Shown here: positions 26,810-36,291 of the stretch, one piece after another | Numbering within the stretch: the first letter of the stretch is position 1 | How the letters are laid out: each line of letters begins with the position of its first letter | DNA from: Bacteroidales bacterium | GTDB lineage: Bacteria > Bacteroidota > Bacteroidia > Bacteroidales > VadinHA17 | Assembly: GCA_021157415.1 (NCBI GenBank) | Contig: JAGGWN010000065.1 | Span: 1 to 44,085, forward strand | Length of the DNA stretch: 44,085 bases | Reading direction: 5' to 3' | The notes under the pieces: model-generated | Told to the model about the DNA's origin: nothing | The model's database searches: none | The model's input: the letters and a program-made list of their open reading frames with translations, nothing else | Made by a program: the position numbers and the translations under genes

Positions 26810-29029
26810 TCACTGCTTTTCTGACAACACAGACAATAACTCCCGTACCTCACTCACTTTTTCGACGTAAAGCCGCGCTTTGGTGGTTTTTGTACCTACC
26901 TTTATTGTATAGGCATCATCCGGCATGGCATCAAAGGTATATTCATCCGTCCAGTCATCGCCTATGGTAAGGATAAAGTCAAAATGTTTCTGACTGAGAA
27001 TTTGCTGGGCAGCCTTGCCTTTATTTATCCCTGAGTATTTAATCTCAAGCACTTTGTCTCCGTCCATGATCTCAAGATTCAGGTTAGCGGTCAGATTGCG
27101 TAACTGCTCTTTTAATTCCCAGGCGCGCTGGATCCCCAAATCAGGATCTGCCTTCCGGTAGTGCCAGACAAGAGAGAAATTTTTCTCTTCAATAAATGCT
27201 TTGGGTGTCTGGTCCACATAATAGTCCAGCAACGGATACACTTCACTTTTCCATTCTTCGTCCATCTGTTCCATCATAAACCATTCCCCACCGGGTTCTT
27301 TCAGCCATACCCCATGTTCTGCCACAAAATAAATAAGCCAGTCATCGGAAAACCAGTCATTTAACGTTTCTTTATCTCTGCCGCTGATGATTACGACTTT
27401 GTTGTTCGCATCTCCGATCAGCTTCTTCAGAATACCGTAAAGTTGATTATCCGGTTTTGCATCTTCAGGGTTTTTTGTAAAGGGAGAGAGCGTCCCGTCA
27501 TAATCAAGAAAAAAGATTCTTTGTCGTGCTTTTTCAAAAGCTTTATATATCTGCTCTGTTTTTGCAGACGTAATTCTACGTGTCAGGTTTTTTTGTTGCA
27601 GTTCCTTTACTTCCTCAAGGGCCGATATAAACTCTTTGGCCCAGCGCATGATCGGGTATTTCTTCAACCGCGTATTCATTACCTTTATCCGCCTGATCTG
27701 TTCCGGTTCTTCCATTTCAAGGGCTTCCCGGATCGAAGAGGCAACTTCGTGCAGGTTATTGGGGTTAACAATCAATGCTTCATGAAGTTCCTTGCTGGCA
27801 CCGGCCAGTTCGCTGAGAATCAGGACACCAGCCTGATCACAATGCGCAGCTACAAATTCCTTCGCTGTCATATTCATTCCGTCACGGAAAGGCACTACCA
27901 ATGCAATATCCGCATAAGCATAGAGGACAACCAGTTCTTCAGGCGTAAACATCCTGCTGATAAACACCACAGGTACCCACGACAATGTACCGTAGTGCCC
28001 GTTTATCCACCCGACCAGTTCGTTGACTTCATGTATAATTCCTTCATTTTGTTCCTCAATATTTTCAAAAGGGTGAGTAATCAATATAAGGGTAACCTTC
28101 TCCTGATATTCGGGCCACTTTTTCAAAAATAACTCATAGGCATTAAGCCGTTGCGGAATTCCTTTGGTGTGATTTAAGGGATCAATCGAAAGAATATATT
28201 TATTGTCACCGTTTTTCGGATATCGCTCCCTGATCTCATCCACAATGGATCCCCCATCCCTTATCTCATTCATATCTTTTTTCAATTGAGCAATTTCCGA
28301 TGCAAACCTAACATAGTCTATTCCTTTGGGAAATACGTCAACTTTCATGGTTCTGGCATCGATCATAATTCTGTTAAAAACGGTATCCACCCCCATAAGT
28401 CTGCGCACACAGCTCAACATATGCCTGGCATAATCGAACACCTGAAATCCGATCAGATCGGCACCTGTCATTCCTTCAAGAATTTCATTCCTCCAGGGTA
28501 AAAGGCGGAATATCTCAAAGGAAGGAAACGGGATGTGTATAAACAAACCAATGGACATATCCGGATAGATCTTTCTTATCATTTCAGGTAAAAGCAATAA
28601 ATGATAATCGTGGATCCAGAGGATATCATCCTCCGTGATGATTTCGCATATTTTTTCGGCATATGCCTTGTTATAGCTGACATATGCATCCCACAAATCA
28701 TCTTCATACTTTACCAAGGAAGGATAATAATGGAAAAGAGGCCACAGGGTGCTTCCTGCAAAACCGTGCACTGCCCGTCGGAACGTTTCGGAATCAATGT
28801 TCACCGGTAAGCAGTTATATTCTTTCAAAGATTCCTCCAGTTCATTATCATCGGCCACGGCAAGAGAATCTTCAAAAATGACATTCCCGATCCAACAAGC
28901 ATCATATTGTTTATAAAAATCGGTCAAACCAGAATATTTGAACTCGTCGGCAGATTTGACATCAACTCCTTCATTCTTTTTTTCGGTTCGTACGGGAAGT
29001 TCATTTGAGGCAATAATCAATCGTTTCAT
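26810..29029 (-). CDS. otsAB: Trehalose-6-phosphate synthase/phosphatase fusion (OtsA-OtsB)
   Basis: The start at 29029 (MKRLIIASNELPVR) was chosen because the 15 preceding residues lack family character; it yields 739 residues. Residues about 1-480 are GT20: WIHDYHLLLLPEMI near 150, GLFIHIPFPS near 170, and R382-D383-G384-M385-N386 of the donor site. Residues about 495-735 are a HAD phosphatase with motif I D509-Y-D511-G-T. It would make trehalose-6-P from UDP-glucose and glucose-6-P and dephosphorylate it. Oddities: the usual SNRLPV reads SNELPV, and the glycine-rich GGL loop that normally follows is reduced to YSGL. A related alpha-glucoside product is therefore possible. It is divergent from the HAD-GH65 gene. 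Confidence 0.9.
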   Translation of the reverse strand: MKRLIIASNELPVRTEKKNEGVDVKSADEFKYSGLTDFYKQYDACWIGNVIFEDSLAVADDNELEESLKEYNCLPVNIDSETFRRAVHGFAGSTLWPLFHYYPSLVKYEDDLWDAYVSYNKAYAEKICEIITEDDILWIHDYHLLLLPEMIRKIYPDMSIGLFIHIPFPSFEIFRLLPWRNEILEGMTGADLIGFQVFDYARHMLSCVRRLMGVDTVFNRIMIDARTMKVDVFPKGIDYVRFASEIAQLKKDMNEIRDGGSIVDEIRERYPKNGDNKYILSIDPLNHTKGIPQRLNAYELFLKKWPEYQEKVTLILITHPFENIEEQNEGIIHEVNELVGWINGHYGTLSWVPVVFISRMFTPEELVVLYAYADIALVVPFRDGMNMTAKEFVAAHCDQAGVLILSELAGASKELHEALIVNPNNLHEVASSIREALEMEEPEQIRRIKVMNTRLKKYPIMRWAKEFISALEEVKELQQKNLTRRITSAKTEQIYKAFEKARQRIFFLDYDGTLSPFTKNPEDAKPDNQLYGILKKLIGDANNKVVIISGRDKETLNDWFSDDWLIYFVAEHGVWLKEPGGEWFMMEQMDEEWKSEVYPLLDYYVDQTPKAFIEEKNFSLVWHYRKADPDLGIQRAWELKEQLRNLTANLNLEIMDGDKVLEIKYSGINKGKAAQQILSQKHFDFILTIGDDWTDEYTFDAMPDDAYTIKVGTKTTKARLYVEKVSEVRELLSVLSEKQ

Positions 29030-29038
29030 GGTGTAGAT

Positions 29039-29070
29039 TTTGTTTTCTTTGGTCAAACCTTTTACCTTTG
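29039..29070 (+). promoter_or_regulatory. Bacteroidota promoter of the HAD-GH65 operon
   Basis: TTTG at 29039-29042 and TACCTTTG at 29063-29070 are separated by exactly 20 nt, matching the TTTG-N19/20-TAnnTTTG consensus. Transcription would start near 29077, about 83 nt before the ATG at 29160. This is the best promoter match in the window. Confidence 0.7.
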
Positions 29071-29159
29071 ACAAAATTCATCCGGTAACTAAAAAAATTT
29101 GTTAAAAGTTAGCAAACAACTGTGACCTTTACAAATCATTTTTCAACCCCCCTGACACT

Positions 29160-32100
29160 ATGAACTTTGACGCAGTAATTTTTGATCTTGACGGTGTAAT
29201 CACCAAAACGGCGCTTGTCCATGGCGCGGCTTGGAAAAGAATGTTTGATGAATATTTACATACGCGTGAGGAACGCTTTGGAGAACCTTTTCGTGAATTC
29301 ACACATGGCAAAGACTATCTTCCTTACGTTGACGGAAAGCCCAGATATCAGGGGGTTGCCTCATTCCTGGAGTCCCGCGGGATTGATATTCCTTTCGGCG
29401 AGCCTTCCGACCCCCCCGATGCGGAAACTGTTTGTGGCCTGGGCAACAGAAAGAACCTGCTTTTCAACGCCGTTTTGGATGAAGAAGGGGTTGAAGTTTA
29501 TCCTACCTCTGTCGAACTGATCCGCAACCTGAAAGAAGCCGGGATCAGGCTTGGCGTAGCCTCATCCAGCAAAAATTGCAAACCCGTGCTTGAAAAAGCC
29601 GGATTGCTGGATTTATTCGAGGTGCGCATTGACGGGGTGGTATCTGCAGAAATCGGCCTGAAGGGAAAACCGGAACCCGATATCTTTACTGTTGCTGCCG
29701 ACAGAATAGGGGTGTCCTACCATCGCTCGGTGGTTGTGGAAGATGCTGTTTCCGGAGTACAGGCAGGAAAAAAAGGGAATTTCGGTCTGGTGGTCGGTGT
29801 GGCCCGGGAGGAAAACAGCCGCGAGCTCAAAATCAATGGCGGCGACATTGTTGTCGAAGATCTGGGTGAGATCTCCATTCAGGATATTGACAATTGGTTT
29901 GTGAAAGGGCTGGCACAGGATAACCTGAAACTCAGTTATTACGATTATGATACACAGAAAGAACTGTCAAGGGAAGCTCTCCTGACAGTCGGAAACGGGT
30001 ATTTCGGAACCCGTGGTGCGATGGAAGAAAGCAGGGCAAACCGGGTGAACTATCCGGGGACTTATTTTGCCGGATTATACAATCGCCTGGTATCCAAAGT
30101 GGGAAACAGAGAGATTGAAAATGAAGATTTCGTGAATGCGATCAATTGGCTGCCATTTACCTTCCGGATCGAAGATGATCCCTGGTTTAAATTTGATCCC
30201 GGTCCAGACCAGGAAATCCTGAATATTGAACGCACAATATTTTTCCGGACAGGTGAACTGACCCGTCAACTGGTTGTCAGAGATAAAAGAGGAAGGCAAA
30301 CCAGCATTGTTTCTTCCAGGGTGGCTTCCATGCATGATCCGCACCTGGCAGGCCAGACTTATCAGGTCACACCGTTAAACTACAGTGGCAAAATCACCAT
30401 CCGGGCAGGGATGTCTGCCGATCATAGAAATGCCGGTGTCGAACGATATAACTCCTTAAATCAGCATCATCTTGAGCCTTTAAGGGGTATGGCTGAAGGA
30501 GACAAGGCTTTACTGGAAGCCGTTACCACGACTTCGAAGATTAAAATGATCGCTGTGGCCCGATACCGTACCTCAGGAGTCGACCCGGAAAGGCAGAAAC
30601 ATGAACAGGATAAGGCGAAAATTTATACCTCCTGGGTATTCAACGCTGAAAAGAATATGACGGTTACGGTGGAAAAATCCGTTGCAATGGGAGTTTCCAT
30701 ACACCCGGGATACCGTCGTATCGAAAACTATTACCAGGACGAGGGTTTATTGCTTCCCGGCTACCAAACCCTGATCAATGAATCATCCTTATCCTGGAAC
30801 AAAATCCTTGACAGTGCCGATATAACCATTGAGGGAGACCGGACCGCCCAGAAACTGGTCCGTTTGCATCTTTATCACATGTTGATCACCGCATCACCCC
30901 ATACGGCCGCACTGGATGTAGGCATCCCTCCGCGGGGACTGCACGGCGAAGCTTACCGGGGACACATTTTCTGGGATGAAATTTATTTCTTTCCATTTTA
31001 CCTTATTCATTTCCCCGAAGTGGCAAAGGGAATGCTTAGGTACCGCTACCGCCGCATTAGCAAGGCAAGAGAAAATGCAAGGATGGCAGGTTATCAGGGA
31101 GCGATGTTTCCCTGGCAGAGCGGAAGTGACGGCAGGGAAGAAACACAAATCGTCCATCTAAACCCTGTTTCCGGCAAATGGGGGAATGATTACAGCTCTC
31201 TGCAACGACACATATCCCTTGCCATTGGATATAATTTATGGAATTATTACTATGTCACCGGCGACCTGGATTTTATGCATCATTACGGGACGGAAATGTT
31301 ACTGGATATCTGCAAGTTCTGGGTTTCGGCATGCCGCTACTCCGACGAAGACAAACGATATCACATTGACCGGGTTATGGGTCCGGATGAATTTCATGAG
31401 AAATTGCCCGGTAGCAACCAGGGAGGTCTGACCGATAATGCATATACCAACATAATGGTATCCTGGCTGCTTGAGAAGGGCATCAATCTGGCAAATCAAC
31501 TTTCTCCGGATAAGCAAGAAGAAGCATGCAAAAGGACAGGTTTAACCCTTGAGGATTTTTCCCTGTGGGAGAAGATTAAGAATAAACTGAATATAAATAT
31601 TTCTGATGAATGCATAATCGAACAGTTTTCAGGATATTTCCGTCTGAAAGAAATTGATCTTGACAGTTACCGGGAAAAATACGGAAACATTCACCGGATG
31701 GACAGGATTCTGAAAGCAGAAGGAAAGTCGCCGGATGATTACAAGATTGCCAAACAGGCAGATCTCCTGATGGCATTTTATTTACTCGGAGAAAAGACAG
31801 TGACCGATATACTAACAAAATCGGGTTACCGCCTTCCAAAGGATTATCTGCTTCGCAACTTCCGATATTACATTCAGAGAACATCACATGGATCAACTTT
31901 AAGCCGGTTGGTACACAGCACCATCGCTTTTCATCTCGGTCTGAAAGAAGAGGGCTGGCCCCTGTTTCTGGATACGCTGAAAAGCGATCTGGAAGATATT
32001 CAGGGGGGAACAACAGGCGAAGGAATACACTGCGGCGTCATGGGTGGCACACTAAATACGATGATTACCGTTTTCGGGGGGCTGCAACTGGACAAGGAAA

Positions 32101-32306
32101 GGATAACTATCTGCCCCGAATTCCCCGAACACTGGGATTCTCTTGCCTTCAACTTCTCCACCAAAGATATTGCCTGCTCAGTAACAATCTCCCGGAAAAA
32201 TGTACAAATCATCTATACCCATGGTGATAATGAGAAAATATTTGTGGATATTTGCAAATCCGGAATCGCTTTGAAAAAAGGGATGGAAGTTGTGACCCCA
32301 TACTAA
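29160..32306 (+). CDS. HAD phosphomutase-GH65 glycoside phosphorylase fusion
   Basis: This 1048-residue cytoplasmic protein has an N-terminal HAD domain (about 1-235; motif I D9-L-D11, RLGVASSSKN, KGKPEPDIF) of beta-phosphoglucomutase type and a GH65 domain from about 255. GH65 landmarks are LTVGNGYFGTRGAMEES near 275, RGLHGEAYRGHIFWDE near 595 and the general acid E744 in MGPDEFHE. Family knowledge: GH65 enzymes phosphorolyse alpha-glucosides such as trehalose, maltose, kojibiose or nigerose to beta-glucose-1-phosphate, which beta-phosphoglucomutase turns to glucose-6-phosphate. The HAD-GH65 order resembles mycobacterial Rv2006. Opposite otsAB, trehalose is the leading substrate. The next gene starts 15 nt downstream. 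Confidence 0.9.
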   Translation: MNFDAVIFDLDGVITKTALVHGAAWKRMFDEYLHTREERFGEPFREFTHGKDYLPYVDGKPRYQGVASFLESRGIDIPFGEPSDPPDAETVCGLGNRKNLLFNAVLDEEGVEVYPTSVELIRNLKEAGIRLGVASSSKNCKPVLEKAGLLDLFEVRIDGVVSAEIGLKGKPEPDIFTVAADRIGVSYHRSVVVEDAVSGVQAGKKGNFGLVVGVAREENSRELKINGGDIVVEDLGEISIQDIDNWFVKGLAQDNLKLSYYDYDTQKELSREALLTVGNGYFGTRGAMEESRANRVNYPGTYFAGLYNRLVSKVGNREIENEDFVNAINWLPFTFRIEDDPWFKFDPGPDQEILNIERTIFFRTGELTRQLVVRDKRGRQTSIVSSRVASMHDPHLAGQTYQVTPLNYSGKITIRAGMSADHRNAGVERYNSLNQHHLEPLRGMAEGDKALLEAVTTTSKIKMIAVARYRTSGVDPERQKHEQDKAKIYTSWVFNAEKNMTVTVEKSVAMGVSIHPGYRRIENYYQDEGLLLPGYQTLINESSLSWNKILDSADITIEGDRTAQKLVRLHLYHMLITASPHTAALDVGIPPRGLHGEAYRGHIFWDEIYFFPFYLIHFPEVAKGMLRYRYRRISKARENARMAGYQGAMFPWQSGSDGREETQIVHLNPVSGKWGNDYSSLQRHISLAIGYNLWNYYYVTGDLDFMHHYGTEMLLDICKFWVSACRYSDEDKRYHIDRVMGPDEFHEKLPGSNQGGLTDNAYTNIMVSWLLEKGINLANQLSPDKQEEACKRTGLTLEDFSLWEKIKNKLNINISDECIIEQFSGYFRLKEIDLDSYREKYGNIHRMDRILKAEGKSPDDYKIAKQADLLMAFYLLGEKTVTDILTKSGYRLPKDYLLRNFRYYIQRTSHGSTLSRLVHSTIAFHLGLKEEGWPLFLDTLKSDLEDIQGGTTGEGIHCGVMGGTLNTMITVFGGLQLDKERITICPEFPEHWDSLAFNFSTKDIACSVTISRKNVQIIYTHGDNEKIFVDICKSGIALKKGMEVVTPY

Positions 32307-32321
32307 AAGCCAATAAGAAAT

Positions 32322-32990
32322 ATGATTGGAGACGAACTGTTGATTAATGACCTGCACAAAGAGGCTGCAGCTGATCTTGCAAAAAATATTATAAAAGACC
32401 TTGAAAATAAACCTGAACGCTACCGGTATATCGTCGGAATATCCGGAGAATCGGGTTCGGGTAAATCCGAACTGGCACACGTACTCGGTCATGAATTAAA
32501 AAAAGAAAGTATCCGGGTGAAAGTTGTGCATACGGATGATTATTATCGTATCCAACCCCTCCTGAGAGAGGAATGGCGACGGAACAAAGGTTTCGACAAA
32601 ATCGGCCTGGAAGAATATGACTGGCCGAAATTAAAAAAAACCATCCGTGATTACAAAGAAGAACAGGAATCCGTACTCCCTTGTATTGATCTGATCTCGG
32701 AACAGGTAGATAAGCTGATCACAGATTTCAGTAAAATAAACTTCCTGATTATTGACGGATTATATGCCATTGATGCACCTGATCTCGATTTGCGCGTATA
32801 TATTGATCTTACCTATCAGGAAACAAAAATCAATCAGATCATTCGTATGAAAGAGGAACTGACAGACTTCCGTCTTCAGATACTGGAACATGAGCACCAG
32901 GCTGTTAAATCGTTGAAACCCAAAGCCGACCTGTTTATAAATAAAAACTACCAGGTGGTTAGCGCATCTGAATATCCCGACCGCCAGTAA
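32322..32990 (+). CDS. Uridine kinase/phosphoribulokinase-like P-loop kinase
   Basis: This 222-residue protein has Walker A G42-E-S-G-S-G-K-S49, then VVHTDDYYRI (substrate/Mg site), KIGLEEYDWPKLKKTI and LIIDGLYAI (Walker B-like). These mark the uridine kinase/PRK superfamily, which also contains sugar and pantothenate kinases. It is 15 nt after the HAD-GH65 gene and probably co-transcribed. A GH65 phosphorylase releases one free glucose per disaccharide, so a kinase for that glucose, or for another released sugar, is a reasonable guess. True uridine kinases rarely sit in such operons. Substrate unknown. Confidence 0.75.
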   Translation: MIGDELLINDLHKEAAADLAKNIIKDLENKPERYRYIVGISGESGSGKSELAHVLGHELKKESIRVKVVHTDDYYRIQPLLREEWRRNKGFDKIGLEEYDWPKLKKTIRDYKEEQESVLPCIDLISEQVDKLITDFSKINFLIIDGLYAIDAPDLDLRVYIDLTYQETKINQIIRMKEELTDFRLQILEHEHQAVKSLKPKADLFINKNYQVVSASEYPDRQ

Positions 32991-33126
32991 TGCACTACCC
33001 CGGGTAGCCTGCAAGAGCTGAACTGCTATATTATTGATGTTAAGCCCGTTTTGGGGCTGCTGCCGTATTTTGTTATTAAAAATACACATTGTTGTGATGA
33101 ACCGCATGCTCTCATAAACCGATCCT

Positions 33127-35886
33127 TTATGAAGACACTTTCAACCGGGGATCGTGAAAGCGATGCTCCGTCCCTTTTTCAAAAACCGTTTCCAGTGTCA
33201 TAAAAAGTCTATCTTCTTTATATACCGATGCCTTTACGGTAGTGGTCTTATCTATTACAAAGGGTTTTGTATATCTATTTTTTCCCTTCATGGGGACAGA
33301 GCCATCTGTGGTAAAATAGATACTGTATCGGGCTTTTTCCAACGGGTTCATCAATCCGATATCACACACATCAATGGCAATCTGTGTTTTTTCCTGAAAG
33401 AGCGTGTCTCCAAGGATGGCAGCGGCGGTCACCCGCACAGGGCCATTCCCTTCAACATCCCGGAAGAAGCCTCTGGCCAGACCATAAAAAAGATAACGGT
33501 AAAGATCCTTATTGCGTGTGCTGTCTATGGGATTCCCGTTTTCAAAACCGATCAGTTCGACAGGTCCTTCCATGCTGAAGTCGACCCGGTTTTGTACCCA
33601 GGGAACAAAATTCCCGTTTTTGTCCACAACAGATATGGTAACAGAAGTAAGATCGTTCTTCCCGGGAACAAGGGGGCCATGATCATTGCTAAGTGTAAGT
33701 CTGACCGGCGGTCCGGCTGTGTGGAGGGTCTCCGCAGCGACTACCTTACCGGTTATGTATCCCACAGCTTTTAATGTACCCGGATCGTAGGGAACATCCC
33801 ACACGAAATCCAACAATTCTCCGGGGGTTTTTCTTCCCAAACTCGTCCCGTTCAGCAACAGTTCAACCACCTCGCAATTAGAATAGACGACCACAGGAAT
33901 GACTGTGCCTTTTTTCAGTGCAGGATGGGTCCAGTGAGGCAGGATATGAACCATCGGTTTTTTTGTCCACTGACTCTGATAAAAATAATACAGGTCTTTT
34001 GGAAAACCGGCCAGGTCAATCACCCCGCTGTTGTATGTTCTCTTGGGAAATTCCACGCCCATAAACTGTGCTTCTCCCAGACATTCGAATCCGGTCCAGC
34101 GGAACTCACCCGATATCCAGGGCGTATTTCGGGTGCGTTTCCAACTGGTTCGTGCATTTATACGAACGCCGCAGTTATCATAGGAAGAACGGTAACGGGG
34201 CAGCCCATCGAAGAATATCTGACTGGTACCATAAGGTTTGAACTCATGAACGGGGTTTCCCGGGTCCCGCCACCAGGTAGGAACACGGTAAAAGCCACGT
34301 GTCTGAATAGTGTGGGGCACTTCTGTCAGCACGACAGGACGGTCCGGATGATCTTTATGAAATTGTTCCAGCACTCCCGGTTTGCCTCCCGGACCATTGA
34401 ATCCTGACACATCTACTCCGTAAAAAACACTGCCTCCCGTAACAGGCCTGGTCCCGGCATCATATTTATGAATCTCTCCCGTAATATTATGGATATCCTG
34501 TCTTCCGGTCTCATTCCCGATGCTCCAAAGAATTACCGATGGATGGTTCCGGTCACGTTGCACCCATGTGGCCACATCTATCCTCCACCATTCCTTAAAG
34601 AAACGGCCTCCGTAATCGTTGGCGCCTTTCCGGTGCCAGCCGTCAAAAACCTCATCCATCACCATCATCCCCATACGGTCGCAAAGATCATAAAAGATGG
34701 GAGGAAACGGATTGTGCGCCGTCCGTATAGCATTGCAGCCCATTTTCTTCAATAAAAGGATCCTTCTTTTCCACATGGTGTCGGGCAAAGCCAATCCAAA
34801 CGGGGACATCTCAAGATGTTCGCACACCCCTTGCAACTTGATGTTTTTATCATTCAGCCAAAAACCGGTCTGAGGATCGAACCGGATAGTACGGATTCCG
34901 AAATGGTTAACGGTGCGGTCCGTGACCTGACCATCCTGCATAACAACCGTAACCAGATGATAGAGGTAAGGGGTTTCAGGAGACCATAACCGGGGCATTT
35001 TAACCAGGAGCTGCATGGGTACTGAAACCGTATCACCGGGGGCAATGTGTATTTTCCGGGAGATATGGCCGGTTATTGTGTTATCCTGTCTGTCTTGAAT
35101 TTCTTGGTTCACCCTGATAACAGATTCCTTTCCTGTGCGGTTGATAACTTCCGTGACCGTATTCAGGGTGGCTCTGTCCTTGTTTGCTTTCGCAGTATAT
35201 ACAAAAACCCCTCCCAGAGGATTTATTTGCAGGCGGGGTAAAATCCTTAACTTAACGTGACCGTAAATCCCACCCCCATGATAAAAACGGGCTGTAGGGG
35301 GAGGAGTGTCATCCACTTTTACGGCAACAATGTTTTTCCCGGGTTTTACAATGTCTGTAATATCATACTGAAAACTGATAAAACCGTAGGGTCTGGTACC
35401 GGCTTTCTTCCCATTTACATACACCGTACTGTTCATATAGACCCCGTCGAAATGAATAAGGATGGTTTTTTGCAGCCATGCTTTATTTATGTTGATTTCT
35501 TTTCTGTACCAGCCGACGCCAATGGGCAGCCAGGCATTCTGCGGAGTATTGTGCCGGTCATATTTTCCCTCGATGGACCAATCATGCGGAAGGTTCAATA
35601 ATCTCCAGTTCCTGTTATCATAACCGGGATTTTTGGCTTCCGGAATATCTTTTCTCAAAAAATACCAGTCGCTGTCCAGGCTAATGTCAATGCTTTGGAA
35701 TGGGTTTTGATCTGCTGTACATCCGGCAATAGATAAAAAAACAAGCAATACGGAACCCGTCGTTACAACACTGATATACTGCCATCTGAGAAAGGAATGC
35801 AGAAGAAGTTGCAGATCAGATAATGTATGGCGAGTAATACTGAATATGTTGTTGACTGACATGATTTTTTTTACAAGGTTTTTCAT
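33127..35886 (-). CDS. GH2 beta-galactosidase-like lipoprotein with chitobiase-type C-terminal domain
   Basis: This 919-residue GH2 carries an unusually long N-terminal region before the hydrophobic core and lipobox SIAGC (C56); a Met at residue 9 is an alternative start. Domains: jelly roll (about 75-220), Ig-like (about 225-320), TIM barrel (about 335-630), DUF4982-type (about 680-745), an Ig-like domain, and a C-terminal CHB_HEX_C-type domain (ARYSIYFTTDGSVP near 855). Acid/base is E459 in WSIGNE; the nucleophile is probably E522 in VLTEVPHT. It likely removes a terminal beta-galactoside or related sugar outside the cytoplasm. It converges with the P-loop kinase gene and has no gene partner in its direction. 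Confidence 0.88.
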   Translation of the reverse strand: MKNLVKKIMSVNNIFSITRHTLSDLQLLLHSFLRWQYISVVTTGSVLLVFLSIAGCTADQNPFQSIDISLDSDWYFLRKDIPEAKNPGYDNRNWRLLNLPHDWSIEGKYDRHNTPQNAWLPIGVGWYRKEININKAWLQKTILIHFDGVYMNSTVYVNGKKAGTRPYGFISFQYDITDIVKPGKNIVAVKVDDTPPPTARFYHGGGIYGHVKLRILPRLQINPLGGVFVYTAKANKDRATLNTVTEVINRTGKESVIRVNQEIQDRQDNTITGHISRKIHIAPGDTVSVPMQLLVKMPRLWSPETPYLYHLVTVVMQDGQVTDRTVNHFGIRTIRFDPQTGFWLNDKNIKLQGVCEHLEMSPFGLALPDTMWKRRILLLKKMGCNAIRTAHNPFPPIFYDLCDRMGMMVMDEVFDGWHRKGANDYGGRFFKEWWRIDVATWVQRDRNHPSVILWSIGNETGRQDIHNITGEIHKYDAGTRPVTGGSVFYGVDVSGFNGPGGKPGVLEQFHKDHPDRPVVLTEVPHTIQTRGFYRVPTWWRDPGNPVHEFKPYGTSQIFFDGLPRYRSSYDNCGVRINARTSWKRTRNTPWISGEFRWTGFECLGEAQFMGVEFPKRTYNSGVIDLAGFPKDLYYFYQSQWTKKPMVHILPHWTHPALKKGTVIPVVVYSNCEVVELLLNGTSLGRKTPGELLDFVWDVPYDPGTLKAVGYITGKVVAAETLHTAGPPVRLTLSNDHGPLVPGKNDLTSVTISVVDKNGNFVPWVQNRVDFSMEGPVELIGFENGNPIDSTRNKDLYRYLFYGLARGFFRDVEGNGPVRVTAAAILGDTLFQEKTQIAIDVCDIGLMNPLEKARYSIYFTTDGSVPMKGKNRYTKPFVIDKTTTVKASVYKEDRLFMTLETVFEKGTEHRFHDPRLKVSS

Positions 35887-35938
35887 TTTTCTTTTTTTAT
35901 TGTTTTTCTTTTTTATCTATTGTCTTACAGCATGCAAA

Positions 35939-36048
35939 CTTGTCCACCCCTTGGCGGAATCTTGTCCGCCTTTTGGCGGAATCTTGTCCGCCCCTTGGCG
36001 GAATCTTGTCCGCCTTTTGGCGGAATCTTGTCCGCCTTTTGGCGGATT
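35939..36048. repeat. Five tandem 22-bp units, each with a hairpin core
   Basis: Five contiguous 22-bp units start at 35939, 35961, 35983, 36005 and 36027. Units 2, 4 and 5 contain a CCGCC-TTTT-GGCGG hairpin; units 1 and 3 have CCCC-type variants. The array lies between two divergent GH2 genes. A further small inverted repeat (CGAAGC-G-GCTTCG) lies near 36095-36120. The rest of the 405-nt gap has no gene. Confidence 0.9.
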
Positions 36049-36291
36049 AACCGTTTCTTCCCGTCCTCACGCTGTCGCTGTAGCTTGGATGCCTTGCTTC
36101 GCCGAAGCGGCTTCGCGAAGGCACTGCAGGAACCCATAACGGACCGCGAAGGCGGATGAAATACCCACTACCTGGTAAACCAGTTAGATCTTTTTTGCTA
36201 ACTCTCCAATAGATTTCCGTAATTTTTTTTATGCATAAAATTAAATCTTTATCTTTAAACTCAAATTAATATTTCAAACACCCTCAGACCT

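Noticed and set aside
32995-33007. Short palindrome CTACCC-C-GGGTAG between converging genes
   Set aside because: Six-bp arms with a one-base centre cannot form a normal terminator hairpin and no T-tract follows.
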